A stretch of DNA of 46,162 nucleotides from an uncultured Collinsella sp. (GTDB lineage: Bacteria; Actinomycetota; Coriobacteriia; Coriobacteriales; Coriobacteriaceae): NCBI GenBank assembly GCA_958408685.1, contig CATYLC010000018.1, positions 1 through 46,162 of the forward strand, written 5' to 3'. The notes beneath the pieces are model-generated. The model ran no database searches. It was not told the origin of the DNA and was given only the letters and a program-made list of their open reading frames with translations. Numbering within the stretch: position 1 is the first letter of the stretch; every line of letters begins with the position of its first letter. A program made the position numbers and the translations under genes. This document shows, piece after piece, positions 8,041 through 16,675 of the stretch.

Positions 8041-8640
8041 TTAGGCCTGGAAGGTGTCGCGGTCGGGGGCGAAGGACTGCATGGCCGCGATGGTGCGGTC
8101 GAAGAGCTCGGGGAGCTCCCAGCCCAGCATCTCGGCACCCTGCGAAATCACGTCGCGCGAGCAGCCGGCGGCAAAGCGCTTGTCCTTGAATTTCTTTTTG
8201 AGCGACTTGGTCGTAAAGTCCATGACGCTCTTGCTCGGGCGCATGATGACAGCGGCGCCGATCAGGCCGGTGAGCTCATCGCAGGCAAACAGGATCTTTT
8301 CCATCTGCAGCTCGGGCTTGGGCAGCGAAGAGTTGAAATCGGACGTGTGCGTCTGGATGGCACGGATAAGCTCGGGAGACGCACCTTCGCCCTCAAGAAT
8401 CTCGGCAGCATAGATGGTGTGGTTCATGGGGTCGTCCTCATGCTCCTCCCAATCCAGGTCGTGCAGCAGACCGACGATGCCCCAAAACTCCTCGTTCTCG
8501 GGGTCGAACTCGCGCGCAAAGTAGCGCATAGTGCCCTCGACCGTCTCGCCATGGGTGATGTGGAACGGGTCCTTGTTGTGCTCGTTGAGCAGTTCGAACG
8601 CGCGGTCGCGGGTGATTCCGGCGGTAAGCGGCTCTGCCAT
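8041..8640 (-). CDS. HD-domain metal-dependent hydrolase
   Basis: The 199-residue protein is an HD-superfamily phosphohydrolase of the HDIG-like kind, probably cytoplasmic. Metal-binding residues expected for the family are visible: His30 in ITHGETVEG, His60-Asp61 in GLLHDLDW, His74 in MNHTIYAAE, and a later His-Thr-Ser-Asp (QTHTSDF). After residue 140 the chain is basic and helical (TTKSLKKKFKDKRFA). ATG 8640 follows AAGGAG. Substrate is unknown; close relatives are annotated only as HD-domain hydrolases. It stands alone between two family A hairpins, both in the same orientation. Confidence 0.85.
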   Translation of the reverse strand: MAEPLTAGITRDRAFELLNEHNKDPFHITHGETVEGTMRYFAREFDPENEEFWGIVGLLHDLDWEEHEDDPMNHTIYAAEILEGEGASPELIRAIQTHTSDFNSSLPKPELQMEKILFACDELTGLIGAAVIMRPSKSVMDFTTKSLKKKFKDKRFAAGCSRDVISQGAEMLGWELPELFDRTIAAMQSFAPDRDTFQA

Positions 8641-8694
8641 AAGGGACTCCTTGTGCTCGTGGGTTTCGCTAAGAATGAATACTACTAGAACAAG

Positions 8695-8735
8695 AAAACC
8701 ACCACAAAGGTGCCTGTCCCCTTTGTGGTGGTTTT
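8695..8735 (-). repeat. REP hairpin family A, copy 3
   Basis: Identical stem and loop (TGCCTGTCC) to copy 2, same orientation. It stands between the HD gene start and the end of carD, and can serve as the carD terminator. Confidence 0.9.
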
Positions 8736-8748
8736 TGGTGCGGATGGG

Positions 8749-9234
8749 TTAGTTGAGGGCGGCTTGGGCTAGCCGGGCTTCGGCGTCCTCCTCGGTGACG
8801 CCCAGGGCCACGGCGAACTCCTCGATGGAGCGGCGTTTGGCCTCCTTGAGTACGCGCATGTAGTAAGAGCTGGGCTTTTTATCCGCTTCCTCGGCCTGGC
8901 GAATACGGTGCATCATGGTTTTTGCCACGCGGACCGTCTCGGGCGCCCCCAGCTTGAGCTGCTGCTTAAAGTGCGTCTCCTCCAGCGAACTGTTGCGCTC
9001 GGTAAAGGTGTCACACTCCAGCTCGTCGTAGTGGCTCAGCAGATGCTCGGCATCTTGCTGGGAGATGGTGGCATGCAAACGGTCGGCCTGCGCCACGGGG
9101 TACATGAGGATCGTCTGCGCATGCCCCTGCTTGGCCTCGAGCAGCAACATAGGCTGCGACGTGTCGTCCCTAAAGCCGACGACGGTGCAGACTCCCTGGC
9201 CCGGATGAATGACGTGTTGACCGATTGAGAACAT
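8749..9234 (-). CDS. carD: CarD-family RNA polymerase-binding regulator
   Basis: The 161-residue protein is of the CarD/CdnL family, which binds the RNA polymerase beta subunit through a Tudor-like N-terminal domain and stabilises open promoter complexes, often at rRNA promoters. The N-terminus FSIGQHVIHPGQGVCTVVGF is the family signature; the RNAP-interaction domain covers about residues 1-65 and a helical C-terminal DNA-binding part (about 75-161) contains LGAPETVRVAKTMMHRIRQ and SSYYMRVLKEAKR. ATG 9234 follows GGAGGT. Upstream, ATACG/CGTAT around 9249-9264 is a short inverted repeat that could be an operator. Confidence 0.9.
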   Translation of the reverse strand: MFSIGQHVIHPGQGVCTVVGFRDDTSQPMLLLEAKQGHAQTILMYPVAQADRLHATISQQDAEHLLSHYDELECDTFTERNSSLEETHFKQQLKLGAPETVRVAKTMMHRIRQAEEADKKPSSYYMRVLKEAKRRSIEEFAVALGVTEEDAEARLAQAALN

Positions 9235-9576
9235 GCTACCTCCAACTTATACGAATTTACGTATGTTAAGAATACCACGCTGACGTGCGCAAACCATCAC
9301 TTTATGCAGGAAAAGCACACAACTCTGATAGGTAACAGTATTCGATAAAATGCACCGCTCATTCACATGTTTATGCATTTTCAACGCCTGCATAATCTGC
9401 AGGCAGACCGGCATCTTTGAGTGACTCCATACAAGCTGTAGTCATTTTTGTGCATATGCAATTTCGATTGGCTTTACCCTGCGACAGTAGCTACCGCTTG
9501 TGATAGAGTGCTACAAACTCTGGCTTTTGCCCTACGAGTGACCAAGAGCTCGGGGGCTTTAACACAAGGAGGATCT
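9235..9576. other. divergent control region between carD and argS
   Basis: This 342-bp stretch has no gene. It is AT-richer than the coding parts and holds the leaders of carD and argS. I see the inverted repeat ATACGAATTTACGTAT next to carD and the palindrome CTGCAG/CTGCAG-like CCTGCATAATCTGCAGG around 9390-9404. No T-box could be folded before argS, and no promoter here is convincing. Confidence 0.5.
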
Positions 9577-11430
9577 ATGCCCGAGAAGATTGAAGAGCTG
9601 GTACGCGCTGCGCTTGCTGCGGCCCAGGAGGCCGGCGACCTTTCCGCATTTGAACTTGACGATTGCGCTATCGAGCGACCGGCTGACACTTCTCATGGCG
9701 AGTGGACCTCCACCATGGCCCTGAAGTCCGCCAAGCTGGCCCACTGCGCCCCGCGCAAGATCGCCGAGGCCATCGTTGCCCATATGCCCGAGGACCCCGC
9801 GATCGAGAAGGTCGAGATCGCAGGCCCCGGCTTCATCAACTTCTACCTCTCCGTCGCCGTCAAGAACGCCATCTTCGGCGAGGCCCGCGAGAAGGGCATG
9901 GACTTCGCTAAGTCCAACGTCGGCGGCGGCCTGAAGACCCAGGTCGAGTTCGTTTCCGCCAACCCCGTCGGCCCCATGCACATCGGTCATGGCCGCTGGG
10001 CCGCGCTGGGCGACTCCCTCTGCCGTGTTATGGACCACGCCGGTTATGACATCCAGCGTGAGTTCTACATCAACGACCACGGCTCGCAGATGAACACCTT
10101 CGGCAACTCCATCAGCACGCGCTATATGCAGCTCGCCGACATCATCGCCAAGCAGGGCGTGGACATCGATGAGGCTCACAAGATTCTGATCGCCGACCGC
10201 GATGCCTTTGTCGCCGATGAGAACGACGAGCACCCCGAGACCCATCCGTATCAGGATAACTTTGCCGAGACTCTGGGCAAGGACTCCTACGGCGGCGACT
10301 ACATCATCGACGAGGCCGCCGAGTTCTGGCGCACCGACGGCGACAAGTGGGTCGAGGCCGATCCGCAGGAGCGCATGGAGAGCTTCCGTGAGCGCGGTTA
10401 CGTGAAGATGGTCGACAACATGCGCGACCTCTGCCACGCCGTCAACTGCGACTTCGATCGTTGGTTCTCCGAGCGCTCGCTGTATGTGAAGGACACCGAG
10501 GGCGAGACCGCCGGCACCTCCGCCGTCGACCGCGCTTTTGAGAAGCTCGACAAGATGGGCTACCTCTACACCAAGGACGGCGCCCTGTGGTTCCGCTCCA
10601 CCGACCTGGGCGACGACAAGGACCGCGTCCTGATCAAGTCCGACGGCGAGTACACCTACTTCGCCTCCGACGTTGCCTATCACTGGGATAAGTTCCAGCG
10701 CGTCGACCACGTCATCGACATCTGGGGTGCCGACCACCACGGCTACATCGAGCGCGTCCGCTGCGTCTGCGACGCTCTCGGTTACCCCGGCAAGTTCGAG
10801 GTTCTGCTGGGCCAGCTCGTCAACCTGCTGCGTAACGGCAAGCCCGTCCGTATGTCCAAGCGCAAGGGCACCATGGTGACCCTGCAGGAGCTCGTCGACG
10901 AGGTCGGCTCCGACGCCGCTCGTTACACGCTCATCTCCAAGAGCTCCAACCAGATGGTCGACTTCGACATCGAGGCCGTTAAGAAGCGCGACAACTCCAA
11001 CCCGGTGTACTACGTGCAGTACGCTCACGCCCGCGTGTGCTCCATCCTGCGCCGTGCCGCTGACGTTACGCCCGAGCAGGCTGACGAGATGGGCATGAAG
11101 GCCGTCGCCGCCAAGGCTGTCGGTGAGAACGTCGATTACTCGCTGCTGACCGACCCGACCGAGCTCGCCCTGTCGCGCAAGCTCAACGAGCTCGCCGACC
11201 TCATCGCCAGCTGCGCTCGCGACCGCGCCCCGTTCCGCCTGACGCACTTTGCCGAGGAGCTCGCCGGCGACTTCCACAGCTTCTATGCTGCCTGCCAGGT
11301 GCTGCCGAGCGAGGGCCGTCCCGTCGACCCCGAGCTTTCGCGCGCCCGTCTGGCCGCTTGCGACGCCGTCCGCGTGACGCTCGCCCTGGTGCTTACCCTT
11401 GTTGGCGTTTCCGCACCCGAGCAGATGTAA
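9577..11430 (+). CDS. argS: arginyl-tRNA synthetase
   Basis: The 617-residue class I enzyme charges tRNA-Arg in the cytoplasm. The N-terminal ArgS domain (about 1-110) is followed by the catalytic Rossmann fold with FVSANPVGPMHIGHGR (HIGH at 135-138) and the KMSKS equivalent MSKRKG near residue 426. A C-terminal DALR anticodon-binding domain fills the last 130 residues. ATG 9577 follows an ideal AAGGAGG; the frame extends back to 9448 without support. The gene is the most strongly codon-biased in the window (GCC, CTG, AAG, GAG), in line with high expression. A terminator follows within 50 bp. Confidence 0.97.
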   Translation: MPEKIEELVRAALAAAQEAGDLSAFELDDCAIERPADTSHGEWTSTMALKSAKLAHCAPRKIAEAIVAHMPEDPAIEKVEIAGPGFINFYLSVAVKNAIFGEAREKGMDFAKSNVGGGLKTQVEFVSANPVGPMHIGHGRWAALGDSLCRVMDHAGYDIQREFYINDHGSQMNTFGNSISTRYMQLADIIAKQGVDIDEAHKILIADRDAFVADENDEHPETHPYQDNFAETLGKDSYGGDYIIDEAAEFWRTDGDKWVEADPQERMESFRERGYVKMVDNMRDLCHAVNCDFDRWFSERSLYVKDTEGETAGTSAVDRAFEKLDKMGYLYTKDGALWFRSTDLGDDKDRVLIKSDGEYTYFASDVAYHWDKFQRVDHVIDIWGADHHGYIERVRCVCDALGYPGKFEVLLGQLVNLLRNGKPVRMSKRKGTMVTLQELVDEVGSDAARYTLISKSSNQMVDFDIEAVKKRDNSNPVYYVQYAHARVCSILRRAADVTPEQADEMGMKAVAAKAVGENVDYSLLTDPTELALSRKLNELADLIASCARDRAPFRLTHFAEELAGDFHSFYAACQVLPSEGRPVDPELSRARLAACDAVRVTLALVLTLVGVSAPEQM

Positions 11431-11476
11431 TCTACGGGTCGTTTGACCGTGTAGGTCCGGCTTTGCTGAGCCCTAT

Positions 11477-11509
11477 AAGCCCGATTTCCATGCGGAGGTC
11501 GGGCTTTTT
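11477..11509 (+). terminator. Rho-independent terminator after argS
   Basis: AAGCCCGA and TCGGGCTT pair, with an inner TCC/GGA pair and a five-T tail. Confidence 0.85.
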
Positions 11510-11556
11510 GCGTTTGGCGGGGCTTTTTGACGTGTTGGAAAATGCTACAAAAACGC

Positions 11557-11704
11557 AACTATACCGGTTTACGGGGCTGAATCGTTGCCTGGCGACCATA
11601 GCGACTGCGTCGAAATTAAAACCGCAGGTAGACGGCTTATTGTTTCTTGAAAATGTAGGGTATGGTTGGCTTGCATCATTCTGGCCCCGTAATCCGGCAT
11701 AGTT
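11557..11704. repeat. long palindromic element family C, copy 1
   Basis: The outer arms start AACTATACCGGTTTACGGGG and end CCCCGTAATCCGGCATAGTT; they pair at 19 of 21 positions when aligned. Inside are ACCATA/TATGGT, and at the exact centre the core CCGCAGGTAGACGG (11622-11635). The outer arms differ from those of copies 2 and 3, but the core is the same. Confidence 0.75.
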
Positions 11705-11707
11705 TTG

Positions 11708-11752
11708 AAAATGACCCCTTGGGGACGGAGGAAAACGGATCATTTTTGTCCG
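11708..11752. repeat. palindromic repeat family D, copy 2
   Basis: It shares GGGGACGGAGG and CGGATCATTTT with copy 1 at 2583-2631. The left arm AAAATGACC is partly degraded. Confidence 0.75.
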
Positions 11753-11774
11753 GGGGAGAGCGGTACGAAACCGT

Positions 11775-11939
11775 TCGCCACGAATCGGGGTTATCTACTA
11801 CGTGTAGTCGTATACTCCGAACCATGTCGAAAGGTGCGATATTAAAACCGCAGGTAACGGGCTTGCGATTTTAGGAAGATCGAGGGGATGGTCAGGGGTC
11901 GCGGGTCAAACGTAGTAGATAGGCGCGTTTCGTGGCGAG
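11775..11939. repeat. long palindromic element family C, copy 2
   Basis: Nested arms TCGCCACGA/TCGTGGCGA and TATCTACTACG (11792-11802)/CGTAGTAGATA (11911-11921) surround ACCAT/ATGGT and a central core CCGCAGGTAACGGG (from 11848). The arms match those of copy 3 at 21895-22056. Confidence 0.8.
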
Positions 11940-12016
11940 CCGATTCTGAGACCGACGATTCCGCTCTCGTGCCTCGTGGTCACCAGGATCTTTGGGGGCT
12001 CGGCTGGCCTCTCCAT

Positions 12017-12089
12017 ATAAGTTGCGGTGGAATAGTTCCTGTTTGAGAGGTGTTGGCCGGGATTTGTGAACTATTTCACCGCAACTTAT
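12017..12089. repeat. palindromic repeat family B, copy 2
   Basis: ATAAGTTGCGGTGGAATAGT and GAACTATTTCACCGCAACTT form the two arms with one mismatch; the left loop side reads TCCTGTTT as in copy 1 at 4032-4100. Confidence 0.8.
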
Positions 12090-12170
12090 GATGTGGCGAT
12101 GGTGTACGCCGGAACTTTGTAAAGAGTGTCCCTTTTGGCTAGTCGTTTAAGAACGTCCGCGATGACTAAG

Positions 12171-12198
12171 TTGCAGGTGGTGGCGGTTGTGTTACACT
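12171..12198 (+). promoter_or_regulatory. probable promoter of rho
   Basis: TTGCAG (12171-12176) and TACACT (12193-12198) are 16 bp apart and lie 145 bp before the rho start. Confidence 0.6.
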
Positions 12199-12342
12199 AA
12201 CGCTGCGTATATGACGCAATCATCTCGATACAGATCAATGATGTCCGTCGGTATTTGACGGAGCTAGACTGTTTAGCCGCCCTGAAGGTTTATGCAGGGA
12301 GCATGTGATCACAGGGCTTGAAAAGAAAGTTGAGCAAACACT
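12199..12342 (+). other. rho leader with small hairpins
   Basis: The leader of about 140 nt can form CCGTC/GACGG (around 12245-12262) and CCCTG/CAGGG (around 12281-12300). rho genes are often controlled by premature termination in the leader; whether that happens here is inference. Confidence 0.35.
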
Positions 12343-14955
12343 GTGTCTGATCAACAGCAAGAAAACGAAATAACGACGACGGCCGCTCCCGCTGCACCGG
12401 CTGCGTTGGACCAGGTCGTGATGCCTGCGCCGGTGCAGGCTTCGGCTCCTGAGGCCTCCAAGGCCGCTTCGACGCCTGCGCCCGCATCGGCTGAGAAGGT
12501 CGCGCCTGCCGCTGGCGAGGGAGTTGCCCCTGCCGCCGAAGAGGATGCCGCGCCCGTAAAGCCCAAGCGCACGCGCCGTGCGCCTAAGCCCGCCGCTGAC
12601 GGCGAGGAGGCCGACAAGCCCAAGCGTCGCGCCATGCGCGCGACGCGAACCAAGCGCACCGTTGCCGATTCCTCCGCGCCGATTTCCGATGAGGTTGCAC
12701 AGGCCCGCGCGCTGGCGCAGATCAGCGAGGCTCAGGTTGTGCGTGCCCGTCGCCGTGCTGCCGAGCGCGAGGCCGCGGCACTGACCGAGCTTGCAGCGCC
12801 GGTCGTCTCCGAGGCGTCTGCGGCCACCGAGGCCCCTGTCGCGGGGCAGCCGACCGAGAAGCCGGCTCCGCGCACGCGTCGTCGTGCGGCCAAGTCTCAG
12901 CAGGATGCTGAGCAGGCGGCTCAAGAGTCCGGTGAAGCTCCGGCTCGTTCTGCGGTGGGGGAGGGTGCGCAGCCCTCTGAGTTTGCAACACCCGCCGAGG
13001 CCAACGAGGTTCCCGTCGTCGATCCCGCTCTTCGCCCGCACCGCCGCGGCCGCAAGCCCAAGGCCTTCGTCGAGGCCGAGAAGGCTGCCGCCGCTGCTGC
13101 AGCAGCCGCAGCTCAGGACGCCGCGATGACCACCGCGCCCGCGCCTGTCGCCGACACTCCTGTTCAGGAATCTGCCGCCACCGAGGTCGGAGCACCCGCC
13201 GAGGACGAGCCCGCCGATGTTCGTCCCGGTCGCAGCCGTCGCACGGCCGCTAAGCGCTCGTCCAAGGCCAAGGGTTCGAAAAAGGACGCGTCCGAGGAAT
13301 CGGGCAACGAGGTCGCCGAGGCAACCGTCGACTCCGCTTCCGATGCCGAGAACGCCGGTCAGCCGGCAGCCGAGAAGCCCAAGCGTACGCGCAAGAAGTC
13401 TGCAAAGGCTAAGGCTGTCGAGCAGCAAGCCGATGCCGAGCCCAATGCCGATGCCGATACCAAGGCCGATAACGAAGTCCCGGCCGACACCGACGCCGCA
13501 ACTCCGTCGGCCAAGGTCGCCACGACCGCCGAGACCGACGAGAACGCCCGCCCCAACCGCCGTCAGCACAAGCGCAACGACGAGCGCAACGAGCGCAAAG
13601 ACGAGCGCAACAACGACCGCCGCAATCGTCAGCGCGACCGCAAGCAGCGTAATAAGGAGCGCAATGCCGCCCCGACCGAGCCCACGCTTTCACGCGAGGA
13701 ACTCGCGGCCATGAAGGTCGCCGAGCTGCGCGAGAAGGCCAAGGAGTTCGAGATCGAGACGACCGGCAAGAAGAAGGCCGAGCTCGTCGAAGAGATCTAC
13801 ACCACCGCTGCGAAGGCCGAGGGCTTCCGTGACATCAAGGGCATTCTGCAGATTCGCCCGGACAGCTCCGGCATCATCCATGCCCACGGCTACATGAAGT
13901 CCAGCGACGACGCCTTTGTTCCCGCCTATCTCATCCGCTCCGCACGCCTGCGTACGGGTGATGTGATTGAGGGCTCACTGCGCCCCTCACGCGGCGGCGA
14001 CAAGCGCGCCGGCCTCGCTAAGATCACGACCGTCAACGGCCTTGATCCCGAGCAGGCCCGTAACCGCCCCAAGTTTGGTGACCTCACCCCGGTCTATCCC
14101 AACGAGCCGCTGCGTATGGAGCACGGCAAGGATTCCATCACCGGTCGCGCCATCGATATCGTGTCGCCGATCGGCAAGGGCCAGCGCGGTCTGATTGTGT
14201 CTCCGCCCAAGGCCGGTAAGACCACGATCCTCAAGAAGATCTGCCAGTCTATCTCGATCAACAATCCCGAGGTGCACCTCATCTGCCTGCTCGTCGACGA
14301 GCGCCCCGAAGAGGTCACCGATATGCAGCGCTCCATCAAGGGTGAGGTCGTGGCCTCGACCTTCGATATGCCCGCCGACAACCATACTCGCGTGGCGGAG
14401 CTCGTGATCGAGCGTGCCAAACGCATCGTGGAGCTGGGTGGCGACGTCGTGGTGGTACTCGACTCCATCACGCGCCTTGCACGCGCCTACAACCTGGCCG
14501 CTCCCGCCTCGGGCCGTATCCTGTCGGGCGGCGTCGATTCGGCGGCCCTGTATCCGCCCAAGCGTTTCCTGGGCGCTGCCCGCAACATCGAGAACGGCGG
14601 CTCGCTCACCATCCTGGCCTCCGCCCTCATCGATACCGGCTCCAAGATGGATGAGGTCATCTTTGAGGAGTTCAAGGGTACCGGCAACATGGAGCTCAAG
14701 CTCGACCGCGACCTGGCCGACCGCCGTATCTTCCCGGCCATCGATCCCGTTGCCTCGGGCACGCGCAACGAGGATCTGCTGGTCGACGAGCAGATGCGCC
14801 CGTTTGTCTTTGGTCTGCGCCGTATCCTCGCCGGCATGAACAATACCGAGCGCGCGGCCGCGTCGTTTATCAAGGGTCTCAAGGGCACCAATACCAACCA
14901 GGAGTTCCTGGTGCGGTCGGCAAAAAAGCACAGCGATTACGAGCAGACGTTCTAG
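12343..14955 (+). CDS. rho: transcription termination factor Rho with long disordered N-terminal extension
   Basis: The 870-residue protein is a hexameric RNA-dependent ATPase that ends transcription. The conserved Rho begins near residue 449 (LSREELAAMKVAELREKAKE), followed by the RNA-binding cold-shock-like domain (GFRDIKGILQIRP), the P-loop PPKAGKTT near 621-628, LLVDERPEEVTDM, Walker B VVVLDSITRLARAYN, and a normal C-terminus. The first about 445 residues are low complexity: Ala/Pro/Glu-rich with many basic patches (KPKRTRR, RRQHKRNDERNERKDER just before the Rho domain). Long basic, disordered inserts are known in actinobacterial Rho and raise RNA affinity. The start is GTG at 12343; its ribosome site is weak (AAAGTTGAG). 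A strong terminator follows. Confidence 0.96.
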   Translation: MSDQQQENEITTTAAPAAPAALDQVVMPAPVQASAPEASKAASTPAPASAEKVAPAAGEGVAPAAEEDAAPVKPKRTRRAPKPAADGEEADKPKRRAMRATRTKRTVADSSAPISDEVAQARALAQISEAQVVRARRRAAEREAAALTELAAPVVSEASAATEAPVAGQPTEKPAPRTRRRAAKSQQDAEQAAQESGEAPARSAVGEGAQPSEFATPAEANEVPVVDPALRPHRRGRKPKAFVEAEKAAAAAAAAAAQDAAMTTAPAPVADTPVQESAATEVGAPAEDEPADVRPGRSRRTAAKRSSKAKGSKKDASEESGNEVAEATVDSASDAENAGQPAAEKPKRTRKKSAKAKAVEQQADAEPNADADTKADNEVPADTDAATPSAKVATTAETDENARPNRRQHKRNDERNERKDERNNDRRNRQRDRKQRNKERNAAPTEPTLSREELAAMKVAELREKAKEFEIETTGKKKAELVEEIYTTAAKAEGFRDIKGILQIRPDSSGIIHAHGYMKSSDDAFVPAYLIRSARLRTGDVIEGSLRPSRGGDKRAGLAKITTVNGLDPEQARNRPKFGDLTPVYPNEPLRMEHGKDSITGRAIDIVSPIGKGQRGLIVSPPKAGKTTILKKICQSISINNPEVHLICLLVDERPEEVTDMQRSIKGEVVASTFDMPADNHTRVAELVIERAKRIVELGGDVVVVLDSITRLARAYNLAAPASGRILSGGVDSAALYPPKRFLGAARNIENGGSLTILASALIDTGSKMDEVIFEEFKGTGNMELKLDRDLADRRIFPAIDPVASGTRNEDLLVDEQMRPFVFGLRRILAGMNNTERAAASFIKGLKGTNTNQEFLVRSAKKHSDYEQTF

Positions 14956-14994
14956 GCCGTCCGCCGCACGCGACAACAACCATAGACATGTCAG

Positions 14995-15024
14995 AAGGGC
15001 CGGGGTTTAGATCCCGGCCCTTTT
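14995..15024 (+). terminator. Rho-independent terminator after rho
   Basis: AAGGGCCGGG and CCCGGCCCTT form a 10-bp stem with loop GTTTAGAT and a T tail. Confidence 0.9.
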
Positions 15025-15102
15025 CGTATAGCCGCTCGCCAACGATTATTGACCTCACGACCGGCAAGCAGCGATTTTCCCGTTTCAATCCCGCTTCGTC
15101 GC

Positions 15103-15131
15103 TTGCAATCCCCAAGGGGGTTTCGCATAAT
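15103..15131 (+). promoter_or_regulatory. probable promoter of the 15268 gene
   Basis: TTGCAA (15103-15108) and CATAAT (15126-15131) are separated by 17 bp. About 135 bp of untranslated leader follow. Confidence 0.55.
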
Positions 15132-15267
15132 AGCTGTTAAGCTTCGCGACGGAAAACGCAGATGAAACGAACCATATACCGTTGCTTTGGGGCATAGCCC
15201 CGCTTCATCTTCTCTCGCGCAGCCAACTTAATGATGCGATTTGGGTGCTGGAAGATGGGGAGAGCTC

Positions 15268-16668
15268 ATGGCTTCTTCTGATGCAACACAACGAGCAGTT
15301 CTTGCTGGACTTTCCTGCGGAATCGGCCTTGCCGCTCCCGTGGTGATGTATGCTGCCACGCTGCCGTTTTCGTCGGTGAACGAGACGGTCGTCGCGGGCG
15401 CTGTTCCCTTTGCCGTGGGTGCGGTGGCGGGCGTGGGTATCTATGCCGCCTCGCTGGGTATCTCCGAGTACCGTGCGCAGCGTGAAGAGCGTCTGTTCCA
15501 GCCCGATGCCATGGGCGGTGCCGCCAATCTCAATCAGCATCAAAGCGAATTCAAGACCGCCTCGATTCCAGCTCAGCAGCAGGATGTGACTCCTTACGCT
15601 GCGGCTTCTGCTTCTCAGGCTCAGGCGGAGCAGTCTACCTCGGCATTCCTTTCCGGCCTGACTGGTGCGTTCCAGCGCCGTCATGCCGATGATGGTGTCC
15701 CTACCATCGCTCGAGCCGCAGATGCTATGGACGAGGCCGAGGCTTGGTCCATGATCGACAGTATGCTCGACGACGATTCGCCGGTGAGCTGCGACCCTGC
15801 ACACTCGCGCGACGTCTATCAAGTCGCCATCGACGAGCTCACCAACGGCGGGCAGACCGGCTCCTTCAATCGCGACGACATCGCCGCCGCGGCACGCGCC
15901 GTGTCTGGCTCCCAGGCCGCCCCTGCGGGCAGCACGGCGGCTTTCGTGGCACTCGTCGCCAACGCGGCAGCCAATAACGCCTACAGCGCTACCTCGGCGG
16001 ACGCGAACGCTTCTGCCGACAATTCGTACGTTGATGAAGCCATGACTGCGGACGAGGAGGCCGTTGCCGCCCGCCGTGCCGCCGAAAGCTCGCTGTGGGG
16101 CGCTCCTGCCCAGCAGCAGGCGGCTGAGGCTGCGCCGTACAATGCAAACCTCGCCAGCATGCCTATCATCTTCGGTGCCGCGGACATCGATCTCGATGAC
16201 CTCGATGAGCCTGCAGCCATCACCGCATCGATTGATGCCCAAGATCGCATCGACACCGGCGACCTTCCGGATGCCTCGCTCGAGGTTGATGTCCCCATGG
16301 CTGATTACTCGGGCCACGAGGGCATGTGGGCCGCCGCCACCGCGATTCTGGATGAGATTGACGAGCCCGCTCCTGTTGCAGCCCCCGCTCCCGTCGCTGC
16401 CCCTCAGCCTGCTGCCCCCGCCTATGTCGGCCGTCACAGCGCTGTGTTCCCCGAGGATACTGCACGTATCTCGCGCGAGAGCATCGAGCGGGCCGAGGCT
16501 ATTGCCGCCGGCATTATGGAAAACCGTCGTCACGAGCGCGTCAATCAGATCCTCGAGGAAGAGATCGAGCGCCTGCAGTCCTCTACCGCCAAGCGTACGG
16601 GCCGTGCTTATCTGAGCGTTATCGAGGGCGGTACCGCCAGCTTCGCGCCGCTCCGCGCGGAGGCATAA
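15268..16668 (+). CDS. two-helix membrane protein with long acidic cytoplasmic tail, unknown function
   Basis: The 466-residue protein has two hydrophobic segments near residues 10-34 (AVLAGLSCGIGLAAPVVMYAA) and 39-64 (VVAGAVPFAVGAVAGVGIYAAS). About 400 hydrophilic residues follow, rich in Ala, Asp and Glu, with low-complexity parts (PAPVAAPAPVAAPQPAAP near 370-390) and a conserved-looking helical end (RAEAIAAGIMENRRHERVNQILEEEIERLQ). ATG 15268 follows GGGGAGA; a TTG at 15241 has no ribosome site. I do not recognise the family. The VanZ gene begins 7 bp after its stop, so the two are probably cotranscribed and may act together at the membrane. Confidence 0.8.
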   Translation: MASSDATQRAVLAGLSCGIGLAAPVVMYAATLPFSSVNETVVAGAVPFAVGAVAGVGIYAASLGISEYRAQREERLFQPDAMGGAANLNQHQSEFKTASIPAQQQDVTPYAAASASQAQAEQSTSAFLSGLTGAFQRRHADDGVPTIARAADAMDEAEAWSMIDSMLDDDSPVSCDPAHSRDVYQVAIDELTNGGQTGSFNRDDIAAAARAVSGSQAAPAGSTAAFVALVANAAANNAYSATSADANASADNSYVDEAMTADEEAVAARRAAESSLWGAPAQQQAAEAAPYNANLASMPIIFGAADIDLDDLDEPAAITASIDAQDRIDTGDLPDASLEVDVPMADYSGHEGMWAAATAILDEIDEPAPVAAPAPVAAPQPAAPAYVGRHSAVFPEDTARISRESIERAEAIAAGIMENRRHERVNQILEEEIERLQSSTAKRTGRAYLSVIEGGTASFAPLRAEA

Positions 16669-16675
16669 CTTCTGC

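Noticed and set aside
9300..9576. T-box or other riboswitch before argS
   Set aside because: No T-box sequence, specifier loop or antiterminator/terminator pair could be found.
9559..11277. 572-codon open frame antisense to argS
   Set aside because: It mirrors the strongly biased GC-rich codons of argS, has no ribosome site, and encodes a Val/Gly/Leu/His-rich chain without family likeness.
12235..13569. 444-codon antisense frame in the Rho extension
   Set aside because: Gly/Leu/Arg repeats come from reading the low-complexity Ala/Pro/Lys region backwards.
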